Source: Dysgonamonadaceae bacterium (GTDB lineage Bacteria; Bacteroidota; Bacteroidia; Bacteroidales; Azobacteroidaceae). From it: a stretch of DNA of 8,852 bases. The translations under genes were made by a program, and so were the position numbers. Location: the NCBI GenBank assembly GCA_031261015.1, contig JAISKG010000133.1, positions 1 through 8,852 on the forward strand, in the 5' to 3' direction. The notes under the pieces are model-generated. The model saw nothing but the letters and a program-made list of their open reading frames with translations, was not told the origin of the DNA and did not search any database. Shown one piece after another: positions 1 to 7,365 of the stretch (position 1 is the stretch's first letter; each line of letters opens with the position of its first letter).

Positions 1-1
1 C

Positions 2-355
2 CGGCAAGTATTCAATATTTCGTTAAAGGCTGATATTGCATTGAGTTTAAGCGTCGTAGCCAATTTCTATTATTATATACTGACCGAAGATTATAATACC
101 GTCAACGATTTAAATGTCAATTGCTTTTCTTTATTAAAAATTGTCGGTAGCGATACTATTCCAAGTTGGTTGATTTTAGCCTACAATTCCATCAATCTTT
201 TTGAGTTAGCCTATCTCCTTTTATTAATTCTATTGATACGGACAAGTTTTCAATTGAATTATCTAAAATCTACTGTTTTTGTATTCCTTACTTATGGAGT
301 CGGGAATTATTTATATCTCGTCGCTATGACTTTCCTGTATTTATACTTTAATTGA
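2..355 (+). CDS. C-terminal part of a multi-pass membrane protein (5' end outside window)
   Basis: The reading frame is open from base 2 to a TGA at 353-355, giving 117 visible residues. The TTG at 41 is unlikely to be the true start because the frame continues upstream of it without a stop, so the gene is cut by the window edge. About three hydrophobic segments are visible (visible residues ~12-27, 55-79 and 88-115), separated by a polar stretch with the motif DTIPSWL and then a leucine-rich helix containing NLFELAYLLLL. The latter pattern is loosely reminiscent of Yip1-type membrane proteins, but I do not recognise a family with confidence. There is one Cys and no CxxC pair, so this part does not look like a MauE/DoxX redox partner. 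The stop is 2 nt before the ATG of a thioredoxin-like gene, so the two are probably co-transcribed and followed by the C39 exporter. The region is AT-rich (about 30% GC near its end). Function unknown. Confidence 0.7.
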   Translation, partial: RQVFNISLKADIALSLSVVANFYYYILTEDYNTVNDLNVNCFSLLKIVGSDTIPSWLILAYNSINLFELAYLLLLILLIRTSFQLNYLKSTVFVFLTYGVGNYLYLVAMTFLYLYFN

Positions 356-357
356 TT

Positions 358-873
358 ATGAAGAAAAATCGCATATCCGCTCTATGCACTTTGTGCAGTT
401 TCATTTGTTTTTCAGTTGTCTTGCTGATACAATTCGTTCAAAAAAGAGAGATACAAAAAACGGCCTATCAAAACATTCCTGTTTTCTCTTTACCGGATAT
501 GAACGGACAACAAGTAAGCGAAAAATTTTTGCAAAAGCATACTCCTACTCTATTTTTATTCTTCGATCCGGGATGTGATCTGTGTCAGGAAGAATTTCAA
601 CAAATCAATCAAAATCGCGAACAGTTGAAGCGAGGACAAATCGTTTTCTTTTCCGTAGAGCCAGCCGAAACGATACGGGATTTTCTGGATAAATTGCATT
701 TTTCGCCAACTTCCAATATGTTTTTTCTCATTGATACTAATGAAATTTTAATGAATACAATGGAAATAAAAGGTCCGCCGACTTCTATTATTTACGATAA
801 GGATGGAAAACAGATCAAGCGTTTCGATGGTCCTGTTAAAATAGAAACTTTAATCAAATACCTGTCCGATTGA
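358..873 (+). CDS. Membrane-anchored thioredoxin-like (TlpA/redoxin-type) protein
   Basis: The predicted protein has 171 residues. Residues ~7-27 form one hydrophobic helix after a basic KKNR start, so it is probably a signal anchor with the rest in the periplasm. A thioredoxin-like domain follows: a beta strand (TPTLFLFFD), then active site PGCDLC with Cys73 and Cys76, a central region, and the cis-proline loop GPPT (Pro141) leading into a strand. Length and order match TlpA/AhpC-TSA-type redoxins. I chose ATG 358 over the in-frame TTG at 352 because TTG would overlap the upstream gene and ATG gives a normal basic N-terminus. The TGA stop overlaps the TTG start of the C39 ABC transporter, which suggests translational coupling and a joint role. 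An inferred role is forming, reducing or isomerising disulfides in the exported peptide or the exporter; a general cytochrome-maturation role is less likely in this context. Three further Cys (10, 13, 17) lie in or beside the membrane helix. Confidence 0.85.
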   Translation: MKKNRISALCTLCSFICFSVVLLIQFVQKREIQKTAYQNIPVFSLPDMNGQQVSEKFLQKHTPTLFLFFDPGCDLCQEEFQQINQNREQLKRGQIVFFSVEPAETIRDFLDKLHFSPTSNMFFLIDTNEILMNTMEIKGPPTSIIYDKDGKQIKRFDGPVKIETLIKYLSD

Positions 874-2996
874 AAACCAATTTCAAAAAAATATTTGTTC
901 CTCAGCACGGACAATTCGCCTGCGGCCTTGCCTGCCTCGCCATGATCGTCAAATACCACGGCGGCGAAGCGCGGCAGGAAGAGATTCGCAATATCAGCGG
1001 AACCACTTTGCAGGGAACGACTTTACTCGGCTTGTATCAGGCTGCCGAAAAACTCAATCTGATGCCAGAAGCTTACGAGGCCGGTTTGGAAAACCTGAAA
1101 CAACTTTCGGCTCCGGCGATCCTGCACGTAGTCAAAGACAAAACACTGGAACATTATATCGTATGTTTCGGATTTGAAAACGAACGGTTTATCATTGCCG
1201 ATCCGGGCGAAAGCCGTATCAAAAAAGTAACGGAAACGGAATTGGCGAAAATCTGGCAATCCAAGGTCTTGCTGATGCTGACGCCTACACGCAATTTCGT
1301 AAAACGAAACGACGAAAAAAGAGAAAAATTTCTTTGGTTGAAGAAGATTGTCGAAGAGGATTTTCCGGTTCTGTCCCTTGCTTTTGTTTTAGGCGTAATA
1401 ATTTCTGTATTAGGTCTTTCCACCGCTATTTTTTCACAAAAACTGATTGATGATTTATTGCCTTCCAAAAATCTGGAAAAAATCTGTTTGGGGTTGGCCT
1501 TGTTTTTTATTTTACTGATAGCTCGTAGCGGATTGGATTTTTTACGGAGCATTTTTATGTTGAGGCAAACGCGCGACATGAATAACCGGCTGGTAAACAG
1601 TTTCTTTTCAAAAATCCTGTATTTGCCGAAATCGTTTTTCGATGCAACGAAAACGGGAGAAATCATTGCGCGCATGAACGATTCACGGCGCATTCAACAA
1701 ACTTTGTCTTACTTGGTCGGCGGCGTTTTGATTGAAATTTTAATTCTTCTGTTTTCCATTATTTACTTGCTGTTTTATTCTTGGAAAATGGCTTTGATTG
1801 CTGCTGCCTGCATCCCATTTTTTGTACTTTTAGTTGTGTTGTATAACAATAAAATCGTTGAAGGACAGCGCAATGTGATGGTGTCGTATGCCGCCACGGA
1901 AGGAATGTTGATCGATTTTGTGCAGGGCGTGAACGAAATCAAAACGGCGAATCGCCAACCTGTTTTCCATCAATCCGTTAAAGTCATGTACGGCCTGTTT
2001 CAGGAATTTGGCTATAAATTGGGCATGCTGGGAAATCAATATGGATTTATTTCTCAATTAATCAGCACGTTAACTTCTGTCGCGCTAATGGTCTTAGGAA
2101 TTGTTTGGATTTTAAACGGGCAATTGAAATTGGGAGAATTAATGGCGATTATCACTATCGGCGGGATGATTATTTCCTCCACAGCAAGCCTTTCGAGCGT
2201 AAATATCCGGCTGCAGGAAGCCGGCGTTGCCTTCGACCGGTTTTATGAATTTATGAAAGCGAAACCGGAATTTACGCCGGACGAAAACTTTCAAACCATT
2301 GAAAAAGAAGCGTGTGAGGCTCATTTGGAAATCAAAAATATTTCGTTCCGCTTCATTGGACGCAAAAAATTATTTGAAGATGTATCGATGGAAGTGCATA
2401 CGGGCGAGATTATTTGCTTGTTGGGCGAAGTCGGTTCGGGTAAAAGCACGATTATTCAAATTTTACAAAAACATTATGCCATTGAAGACGGTGTCATTTT
2501 ATTTAATGGCAAATCGCTATCGGATTATTCTACGCCGCTTTGGCGGGAATATACCGGCGTGGTGAGTCAGCACACCAAGATTTTCAGCGGCACGATCGGC
2601 GAAAATATTTGTCTGGGAAATTTTCAGGAAGAAAGGAAAGCGGTGATGGATTTTTGTAAAAAATACGGCTTCAATCGTTTTTTCAACGATTTTCCGCAAG
2701 GTTTGGAAACTTTGGTCGGTGAGGACGGCATTAATCTTTCGGGCGGGCAACAGCAACTGATCGGTTTTGCCCGTGCACTGTATCGTTCGCCTTTACTTTT
2801 GCTGTTGGATGAACCGACTTCGGCTATGGATAAAAACACGGAGCAATTTGTAATTGATCTGCTGGAGAAAATAAAACCGCAGACGGCGATTGTGCTGGTC
2901 ACGCACCGGCGGCAGCTTGCCGAGGTGGTGAACCGGGTTTATGAATTGGAAAACCAAACAGTTCAATCAATAAACCGCCTTGTCAAATCACCATAG
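870..2996 (+). CDS. Peptidase-containing ABC transporter (C39 bacteriocin/peptide exporter)
   Basis: This is a 708-residue three-domain exporter of the PCAT/ComA/LanT type, which cleaves a leader peptide from its substrate and exports the core across the inner membrane. Residues ~8-135 are a C39 papain-like peptidase: oxyanion-hole Gln12, catalytic Cys18 in ACGLAC, His95 in LEHYIV and Asp111 in ADPG. The Asp normally before the catalytic Cys (DCG) is Ala17. Residues ~165-440 form the ABC transmembrane domain with hydrophobic segments near 165-190, 203-221, 281-325 and 394-438. The nucleotide-binding domain has Walker A with Lys525, Q-loop Gln567, signature LSGGQ at 623-627, Walker B with Asp647-Glu648 and H-loop His679, so it should be ATP-active. 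TTG at 870 is the best start: it overlaps the previous stop (TTGA), gives the usual short lead to Gln12, and the next Met (25) lies inside the catalytic motif. No precursor peptide is visible here. GC varies strongly along the gene, high at both ends and low in the membrane part. Confidence 0.93.
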   Translation: MKTNFKKIFVPQHGQFACGLACLAMIVKYHGGEARQEEIRNISGTTLQGTTLLGLYQAAEKLNLMPEAYEAGLENLKQLSAPAILHVVKDKTLEHYIVCFGFENERFIIADPGESRIKKVTETELAKIWQSKVLLMLTPTRNFVKRNDEKREKFLWLKKIVEEDFPVLSLAFVLGVIISVLGLSTAIFSQKLIDDLLPSKNLEKICLGLALFFILLIARSGLDFLRSIFMLRQTRDMNNRLVNSFFSKILYLPKSFFDATKTGEIIARMNDSRRIQQTLSYLVGGVLIEILILLFSIIYLLFYSWKMALIAAACIPFFVLLVVLYNNKIVEGQRNVMVSYAATEGMLIDFVQGVNEIKTANRQPVFHQSVKVMYGLFQEFGYKLGMLGNQYGFISQLISTLTSVALMVLGIVWILNGQLKLGELMAIITIGGMIISSTASLSSVNIRLQEAGVAFDRFYEFMKAKPEFTPDENFQTIEKEACEAHLEIKNISFRFIGRKKLFEDVSMEVHTGEIICLLGEVGSGKSTIIQILQKHYAIEDGVILFNGKSLSDYSTPLWREYTGVVSQHTKIFSGTIGENICLGNFQEERKAVMDFCKKYGFNRFFNDFPQGLETLVGEDGINLSGGQQQLIGFARALYRSPLLLLLDEPTSAMDKNTEQFVIDLLEKIKPQTAIVLVTHRRQLAEVVNRVYELENQTVQSINRLVKSP
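2936..2976. repeat. Imperfect inverted repeat at the convergent gene overlap
   Basis: Arms 2936-2948 (GGTTTATGAATTG) and 2964-2976 (CAATCAATAAACC) pair at 11 of 13 positions around a 15-nt loop: a 7-bp outer stem, two mismatches and a 4-bp inner stem. It lies in the last codons of the exporter gene and overlaps the end of aguB. A two-way attenuator or terminator is possible because the operons converge here, but neither side has a T-tract and the stem is mostly A-T, so it may be chance. Confidence 0.3.
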
Positions 2997-3871
2997 GCAT
3001 CAATCCGCCGGTCACGCAAAAACGGCCACCACCGCCTTACTTCTTCCGATCGCTTCAACGAAATCGTCACAACCAAGTTTTCTTCCCGATTATCCGAAGC
3101 CTGAGCAATCATTTCGCCTTGCGGTCCCGCCACAAAACTGTTTCCCCAAAACCGGATGCCTTGCGTTTGCCCGGAAGGATCGGCCTCCCAACCTACTCGA
3201 TTAACGGCAATTACGGGCAATCCGTTATACACTGCATGACCTTGTTGCGAAAGAATCCAAGCATTTCGTTGCCGCTCTTTTTCTTCTTCCGTATCCGATG
3301 ATTCCCAGCCGATGGCAGTCGGATAAATCAACAATTCCGCGCCGGCCAAAGCCATCAAACGCGCAGCTTCGGGATACCATTGATCCCAGCAAACCAAAAC
3401 GCCCAAGCGACCAAGCGAAGTATCAATTGGACGGAAACCCAAATCGCCCGGCGTGAAATAAAATTTTTCGTAATAGGCAGGATCGTCGGGAATGTGCATC
3501 TTGCGGTACTTACCGGCGATATGTCCATCTGTATCAATTACTACTGAGGTGTTGTGGTAAAGTCCGGGAGCGCGCTTTTCAAACAGCGAGAGTACCAAAA
3601 TGACTTCCAATTCTTTAGCTAAACGGCCGAAAAATTGCGTAGAAGGACCGGGAATCGTTTCGGCTTCATCAAAACGCGCCGGATCTTCGGTTTGGCAAAA
3701 ATACAAGCCGTTATGCAATTCGGGCAAAACAATCAGTTGCGCGCCACGTGCGTGACAATCGCGGATATTCGCCTCCAATTTGCGTTGATTTTCTGCACGA
3801 TCGGCCGTATGGGACTGTTGCACCAATCCCACTTTAAGTGTTTCCACCGGTTGTTTATCTTTTTCTTTCAT
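2963..3871 (-). CDS. aguB: N-carbamoylputrescine amidase
   Basis: This cytosolic nitrilase-superfamily enzyme hydrolyses N-carbamoylputrescine to putrescine, CO2 and ammonia, the second step of the agmatine deiminase route. From ATG 3871 it has 302 residues, normal for AguB. The Glu-Lys-Cys triad is visible: Glu51 in LPELHNG, Lys124 in KYRKMHIPDD and Cys161 in VCWDQWYPEAA. The AguB-like sequences IPDDPAYYEKFYFTPGD and YPTAIGW are present, as is a C-terminal WWPFLRDRRIDAYGDL block close to that of known carbamoylputrescine amidases. A TTG two codons upstream (3877) could also start it, but ATG is preferred. The start lies 10 nt after the aguA stop, so the two are co-transcribed and act in sequence. 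The last 34 bp overlap the 3' end of the convergent exporter gene. Function is firm from the motifs and the aguA neighbour. Confidence 0.95.
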   Translation of the reverse strand: MKEKDKQPVETLKVGLVQQSHTADRAENQRKLEANIRDCHARGAQLIVLPELHNGLYFCQTEDPARFDEAETIPGPSTQFFGRLAKELEVILVLSLFEKRAPGLYHNTSVVIDTDGHIAGKYRKMHIPDDPAYYEKFYFTPGDLGFRPIDTSLGRLGVLVCWDQWYPEAARLMALAGAELLIYPTAIGWESSDTEEEKERQRNAWILSQQGHAVYNGLPVIAVNRVGWEADPSGQTQGIRFWGNSFVAGPQGEMIAQASDNREENLVVTISLKRSEEVRRWWPFLRDRRIDAYGDLTRRFID

Positions 3872-3881
3872 TTTCAATCAT

Positions 3882-4925
3882 TTATTTGCAAAGGATTCCT
3901 TCCGGAAACTGCATGGTGACACAATGTAAACTTCCGTGCTGTTTGATTAATGGCAAGCAGTTAATTCCGAGAATCTTACGATCGGGAAAAGCGGTTTGCA
4001 AAACAGCTTGAGCAATCTCATCCAAAGGAGAATTGTAAGTGGGCATTAATACTGCATCGTTGATAATCAAAAAATTAGCGTAAGTAGCGGGTAAACGTTT
4101 TCCTTCCTCGTCATAAACTGCTTCGGCCATTGGCAAAGCGATGAAGCGGTAAGGTTCGCCGTTCAAAGTACGAAAAGCTTGCAATTCTTTTTCCATCAAA
4201 GCTAATTCGTTGTAATGCTCGTCGTTGGGATCGTTGCATTGCACATAAGCGATGGTTTGTTGATCGCAAAAACGCGCTAAAGTATCAATGTGACTGTCGG
4301 TATCATCGCCGGCCAAGTAGCCGTGGTTCAACCACAAAATACGTTGAATGCCAAAGATCATTTGGAAATAATCTGCAATTTCCGCACAACTTTTGTATTC
4401 GTTGCGGTTGACCGACAACAAGCATTGCGAGGTCGTTAACATCGTGCCTGCGCCGTCGCTTTCGATGCTGCCGCCTTCCAAAACCATATATAACATGCTT
4501 TGATAAAGTATATTAGAAGCCAAAACATTTTGATCGAACAAACGCCGCGTAATTTGATTATCCTCATTCGCCGGAAATTTCAATCCCCAGCCGTTGAAGG
4601 TAAAATCCAGGCAATAAGGCGTTTCGTTCACAAAAACGGTGATTGGCCCATGGTCGCGCGACCATGTATCGTTGGACGGAATTTCACAGAAAAGAATGCG
4701 GGATTCGTCGATCGCGCCCAAGGCGAATCGCACTTTTTCGACGGATCGGCAAACAATCAGCAAACGTTCATGCGCTACAATAGCTTGCGCAATGGCGACA
4801 AAACAAGGCTCAACTTCATCCAAGACCGGCGCCCAATCGGTTTGCTCGTGCGGCCATGTCAACATCACGCCGCTTTGAGGCTCCCATTCCGCAGGTAGGC
4901 GGATTTCCAAAACACGCGGCTCCAT
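3882..4925 (-). CDS. aguA: Agmatine deiminase
   Basis: Agmatine deiminase (peptidylarginine-deiminase-like guanidine-modifying enzyme) converts agmatine to N-carbamoylputrescine and ammonia in the cytosol. The 347 residues match the family length. Visible blocks in order are LPAEWEPQSGVMLTWPH at 10-26, NDTWSRDHGP with Asp91, FNGWG at 110-114, LEGGSIE with Glu150, GDDTDSHID with His212, ANFLIIN at 283-289 and QHGSLHC with the catalytic Cys335. All expected catalytic residues (acidic, His, Cys) are present, so the enzyme should be active. The ATG lies 6 nt after the stop of the 50-residue small gene and the stop lies 10 nt before aguB, which fits one polycistronic mRNA. The product is handed to AguB to give putrescine for polyamine synthesis, or serves as nitrogen supply. 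No biosynthetic arginine decarboxylase is visible in the window. Confidence 0.96.
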   Translation of the reverse strand: MEPRVLEIRLPAEWEPQSGVMLTWPHEQTDWAPVLDEVEPCFVAIAQAIVAHERLLIVCRSVEKVRFALGAIDESRILFCEIPSNDTWSRDHGPITVFVNETPYCLDFTFNGWGLKFPANEDNQITRRLFDQNVLASNILYQSMLYMVLEGGSIESDGAGTMLTTSQCLLSVNRNEYKSCAEIADYFQMIFGIQRILWLNHGYLAGDDTDSHIDTLARFCDQQTIAYVQCNDPNDEHYNELALMEKELQAFRTLNGEPYRFIALPMAEAVYDEEGKRLPATYANFLIINDAVLMPTYNSPLDEIAQAVLQTAFPDRKILGINCLPLIKQHGSLHCVTMQFPEGILCK

Positions 4926-4931
4926 AAGCGA

Positions 4932-5084
4932 TTATCCGCGGCTATCCAAGCTGTTAGGATCAGGATTGATCTCTTCATTGGCTTGTTCGATCACGTCGGG
5001 ATTGGTTGTATTTTCTACAATTTGCCGGTAGGTTTCACCGACAATATTTGTATCGGAATGCAATTGTTTTTCTTTTGTTTTCAT
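4932..5084 (-). CDS. Small 50-residue hydrophilic protein, unrecognised
   Basis: An ATG at 5084 opens a 50-codon frame ending in TAA at 4932-4934. It starts MKTKEKQLHSD, continues with NIVGETYRQIVENTTNPDV, and ends NPDPNSLDSRG. It is hydrophilic and acidic in its second half, with no Cys, membrane segment or signal peptide; the middle (~15-38) could form a helix. I do not recognise a family. The case for a real gene is position: it fills the space between the GH3 stop (3 nt before its ATG) and the aguA start (6 nt after its stop) with no other possible use of the gap, and it has a normal ATG start. It could be a small regulatory or accessory protein of the operon, or a conserved small protein unrelated to its neighbours. 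Function unknown. Confidence 0.7.
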   Translation of the reverse strand: MKTKEKQLHSDTNIVGETYRQIVENTTNPDVIEQANEEINPDPNSLDSRG

Positions 5085-5087
5085 ATT

Positions 5088-7313
5088 TTATTTCCATTCA
5101 AATGTTACTTTTCCTTGTATATTGGCGGACGAACTGCCAATTAATGCCTCGAATTGTCCGGGTTCGACTACCCATTCGTGACGTTTATCGTCGAAGAAAC
5201 TCAAGGCGTTTTTATCCAAAGTGATCGTTACCGTTTTTTCTTCACCCGGATTCAGCCAGACTTTTTGAAATCCTTTCAATTCCTTGACGGGACGGGGCAA
5301 AGACGCTTCCAGATCACTCACATAGACTTGCACAATTTCCGCTCCGGCGCGTTTGCCGGTATTTTTTACGGGAACCGAAATTTTAATTACATCCGTGCCG
5401 GACAATGTTTTTTTATCAGTCGTCGCTTTTCCATAAGCGAAAGTCGTATAGCTCAAACCGTGGCCGAAAGGAAAAAGAGGCTGAATTTTCTGTTGATCTG
5501 CCCAGCGATAGCCCACAAACAGACCCTCTTTGTATGTTTCGTCTTTCGTGGCTGTTTCGGGATAATCGCCCACGGAATGCGCGCCCACATCCATCAATTG
5601 CACGGGGAAAGTAAACGGCAATTTCCCGGAAGGATTCACATCGCCCATCAACACGCGCGCTAAGGCATTGCCGGCTTCCGAACCGGAATACCATGCTTCC
5701 AGAATTGCCGGAACTTCTTTCACCCAAGGCATTGCCACCGCATTGCCCGAAATGAGGATGACGACCAAGTTTTTATTGGCTTTCGCCAAGGCCTGAATCA
5801 ATTGATCTTGTCTGTAAGGCAAACCCAGAGAAGCGCGATCTGCTCCCTCGCAATCTTGCCCTTCATGTTTATTCAATCCACCGATAAAGATCACATAATC
5901 AGCGGATTTGGCCACTTGCACCGCTTCGGCGGTCAGAGCAGCCGGCGTGCGATCGTCGCTCAAATCTTGTCCCGAAGCCAATCCGTCTTGCTTCGCCGAA
6001 ACTTCGCCGACATAACCGCGCGCGTAAACGATTTCGGCTTGCGATCCGATCCGTTGTTTGATTCCATCTAACGGCGATTGTTCATAACGCGCTTTCAACG
6101 AAGAGCTTCCTCCTCCAATCGTCATCATTTTAATGGCATTTTCGCCGATCACGGCAATTTTTTTCGCAGCAATCAAATTGATGGGCAATACTTGGCGATC
6201 ATTTTTCAATAAAACCATCCCTTCTTCGGCGATCCGGCGGCCTGCCTCGCTGTGTTCGGGAGTCGAAAACGAGCCGAAAGGACGACTGCGGTTCATGGTT
6301 GTGCGAAAAACCAAACGCAGGATATTGCGCACTTTCTTATCCACTTCTTCCTCTTTTACTGCGCCCGACCGAAGCAATTTCAGGAAAGGATCGGCCAGAT
6401 AATAATTGTCGTAAGCGTTGCTCACGCCCGAAGTCAGGCCATCGGTCCAAGTGCCGAATTCCATATCCAAACCGTTGTAAATCGCCTCTTTCGTGTCGTT
6501 TACGCCGCCCCAATCGGAAACCACTACGCCGTCGAATTTCCATTCGTCGCGAAGAATCGTTTTCAACAGACGCTCGTTCTGGCAAGCCCATTGCCCGTCG
6601 AAACGATTGTACGCACCCATGATCGCCCACGCATTCCCTTCAGTCACAGCCGCTTTGAATGCAGGCAAATAAATTTCGTACAAAGTGCGATCGTCCACAT
6701 GCACATCCACAAAATTGCGATCAACTTCCTGATTATTGAGTGCATAATGTTTCACGCAAGCGGCCACGCCGTTTTTCTGAACTCCTTGTATATAAGGAAC
6801 GACCATGCACGAAGCCAAAAAAGGATCTTCACCCATGTATTCAAAATTCCGCCCGTTCAAAGGCGTACGATAAATGTTCACGCCGGGGCCTAACAACACA
6901 TTTTTATTGCGGTAGCGAGCTTCCTCACCGATGGATTTTCCATACAAAGCCGCCATTTCCGGATTCCAAGTCGCTGCTAAACAAGTCAATGCCGGAAAAG
7001 CCATACACGAGTCGTTTGTCCAGCCTGCTTGATCCCATTCGTCCCATAATACTTCCGCGCGGATCCCATGCGGCCCGTCGGTCATCCAGTTTTCCGGAAT
7101 CCCCAAACGGCGAACTCCCGCCGAACTGAATTTGGATTGCGCATGAACCATTGCGACTTTTTCCTCCAATGTCATCTGGGAAAGTGCATCTTCTACTCGC
7201 GCTTCAATCAGCTGGTTATCATCTAAATATACTGGAAGCGAATGTTGTGCCTGCATAGCAGAACTAACTAAGATCAGAGCTAAAACGATCTTTATTTTAA
7301 ACTGATGAATCAT
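5088..7313 (-). CDS. Secreted GH3 beta-glucosidase-type glycoside hydrolase
   Basis: This 741-residue exo-acting glycosidase of family GH3 probably removes terminal beta-linked sugars from oligosaccharides in the periplasm. It begins with a Sec signal peptide (basic start, hydrophobic core ~8-19, likely cut near AMQA at 19-22); there is no lipobox. The GH3 N-terminal barrel spans ~45-340, with TDGPHGIR at 78-85, GRNFEYMGEDP at 154-164, VKHYALNNQE at 187-196 and the nucleophile Asp267 in VVVSDWGG. The second GH3 domain spans ~360-570, with EGADRASLGLP at 489-499; Glu489 is the candidate acid/base, though Asp487 is an alternative. A fibronectin-III-like domain (~640-735) follows the PFGHGLSYTTF block. 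It resembles BglX-like Bacteroidota enzymes; the exact sugar (glucose, xylose or other) cannot be read from sequence. It is the first gene of the operon, preceded by a TAnnTTTG promoter, and ends 3 nt before the small gene. No SusC/SusD pair is visible. Confidence 0.95.
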   Translation of the reverse strand: MIHQFKIKIVLALILVSSAMQAQHSLPVYLDDNQLIEARVEDALSQMTLEEKVAMVHAQSKFSSAGVRRLGIPENWMTDGPHGIRAEVLWDEWDQAGWTNDSCMAFPALTCLAATWNPEMAALYGKSIGEEARYRNKNVLLGPGVNIYRTPLNGRNFEYMGEDPFLASCMVVPYIQGVQKNGVAACVKHYALNNQEVDRNFVDVHVDDRTLYEIYLPAFKAAVTEGNAWAIMGAYNRFDGQWACQNERLLKTILRDEWKFDGVVVSDWGGVNDTKEAIYNGLDMEFGTWTDGLTSGVSNAYDNYYLADPFLKLLRSGAVKEEEVDKKVRNILRLVFRTTMNRSRPFGSFSTPEHSEAGRRIAEEGMVLLKNDRQVLPINLIAAKKIAVIGENAIKMMTIGGGSSSLKARYEQSPLDGIKQRIGSQAEIVYARGYVGEVSAKQDGLASGQDLSDDRTPAALTAEAVQVAKSADYVIFIGGLNKHEGQDCEGADRASLGLPYRQDQLIQALAKANKNLVVILISGNAVAMPWVKEVPAILEAWYSGSEAGNALARVLMGDVNPSGKLPFTFPVQLMDVGAHSVGDYPETATKDETYKEGLFVGYRWADQQKIQPLFPFGHGLSYTTFAYGKATTDKKTLSGTDVIKISVPVKNTGKRAGAEIVQVYVSDLEASLPRPVKELKGFQKVWLNPGEEKTVTITLDKNALSFFDDKRHEWVVEPGQFEALIGSSSANIQGKVTFEWK

Positions 7314-7365
7314 AGAATTAAAATTTACTTATAAATATTATTTGGGTTTCAACGGAAAATGGTTA

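Noticed and set aside
41..355. TTG at 41 as the start of the first gene
   Set aside because: The same frame is open to the window edge and upstream residues continue a membrane-protein-like sequence, so a truncated gene is more likely.
1154..1693. 179-residue minus-strand open frame inside the exporter gene
   Set aside because: It runs antisense through the peptidase and membrane domains of an intact ABC transporter and shows no family resemblance.
870..2996. Exporter as a plain lipid or drug ABC exporter (MsbA-like)
   Set aside because: The N-terminal C39 peptidase domain with Gln, Cys, His and Asp in place marks it as a peptide-processing exporter.
4500..4898. 132-residue plus-strand open frame antisense to aguA
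   Set aside because: aguA on the other strand has all deiminase motifs, so this is a shadow.
5154..5663. 169-residue plus-strand open frame antisense to the GH3 C-terminal half
   Set aside because: It is a shadow of the GH3 second domain and fibronectin-III-like domain, with no independent support.
6252..6893. 213-residue plus-strand open frame inside the GH3 gene
   Set aside because: It is antisense to a complete GH3 gene with all family motifs, has no recognisable domain, and is explained by the GC-biased codon use of the opposite strand.
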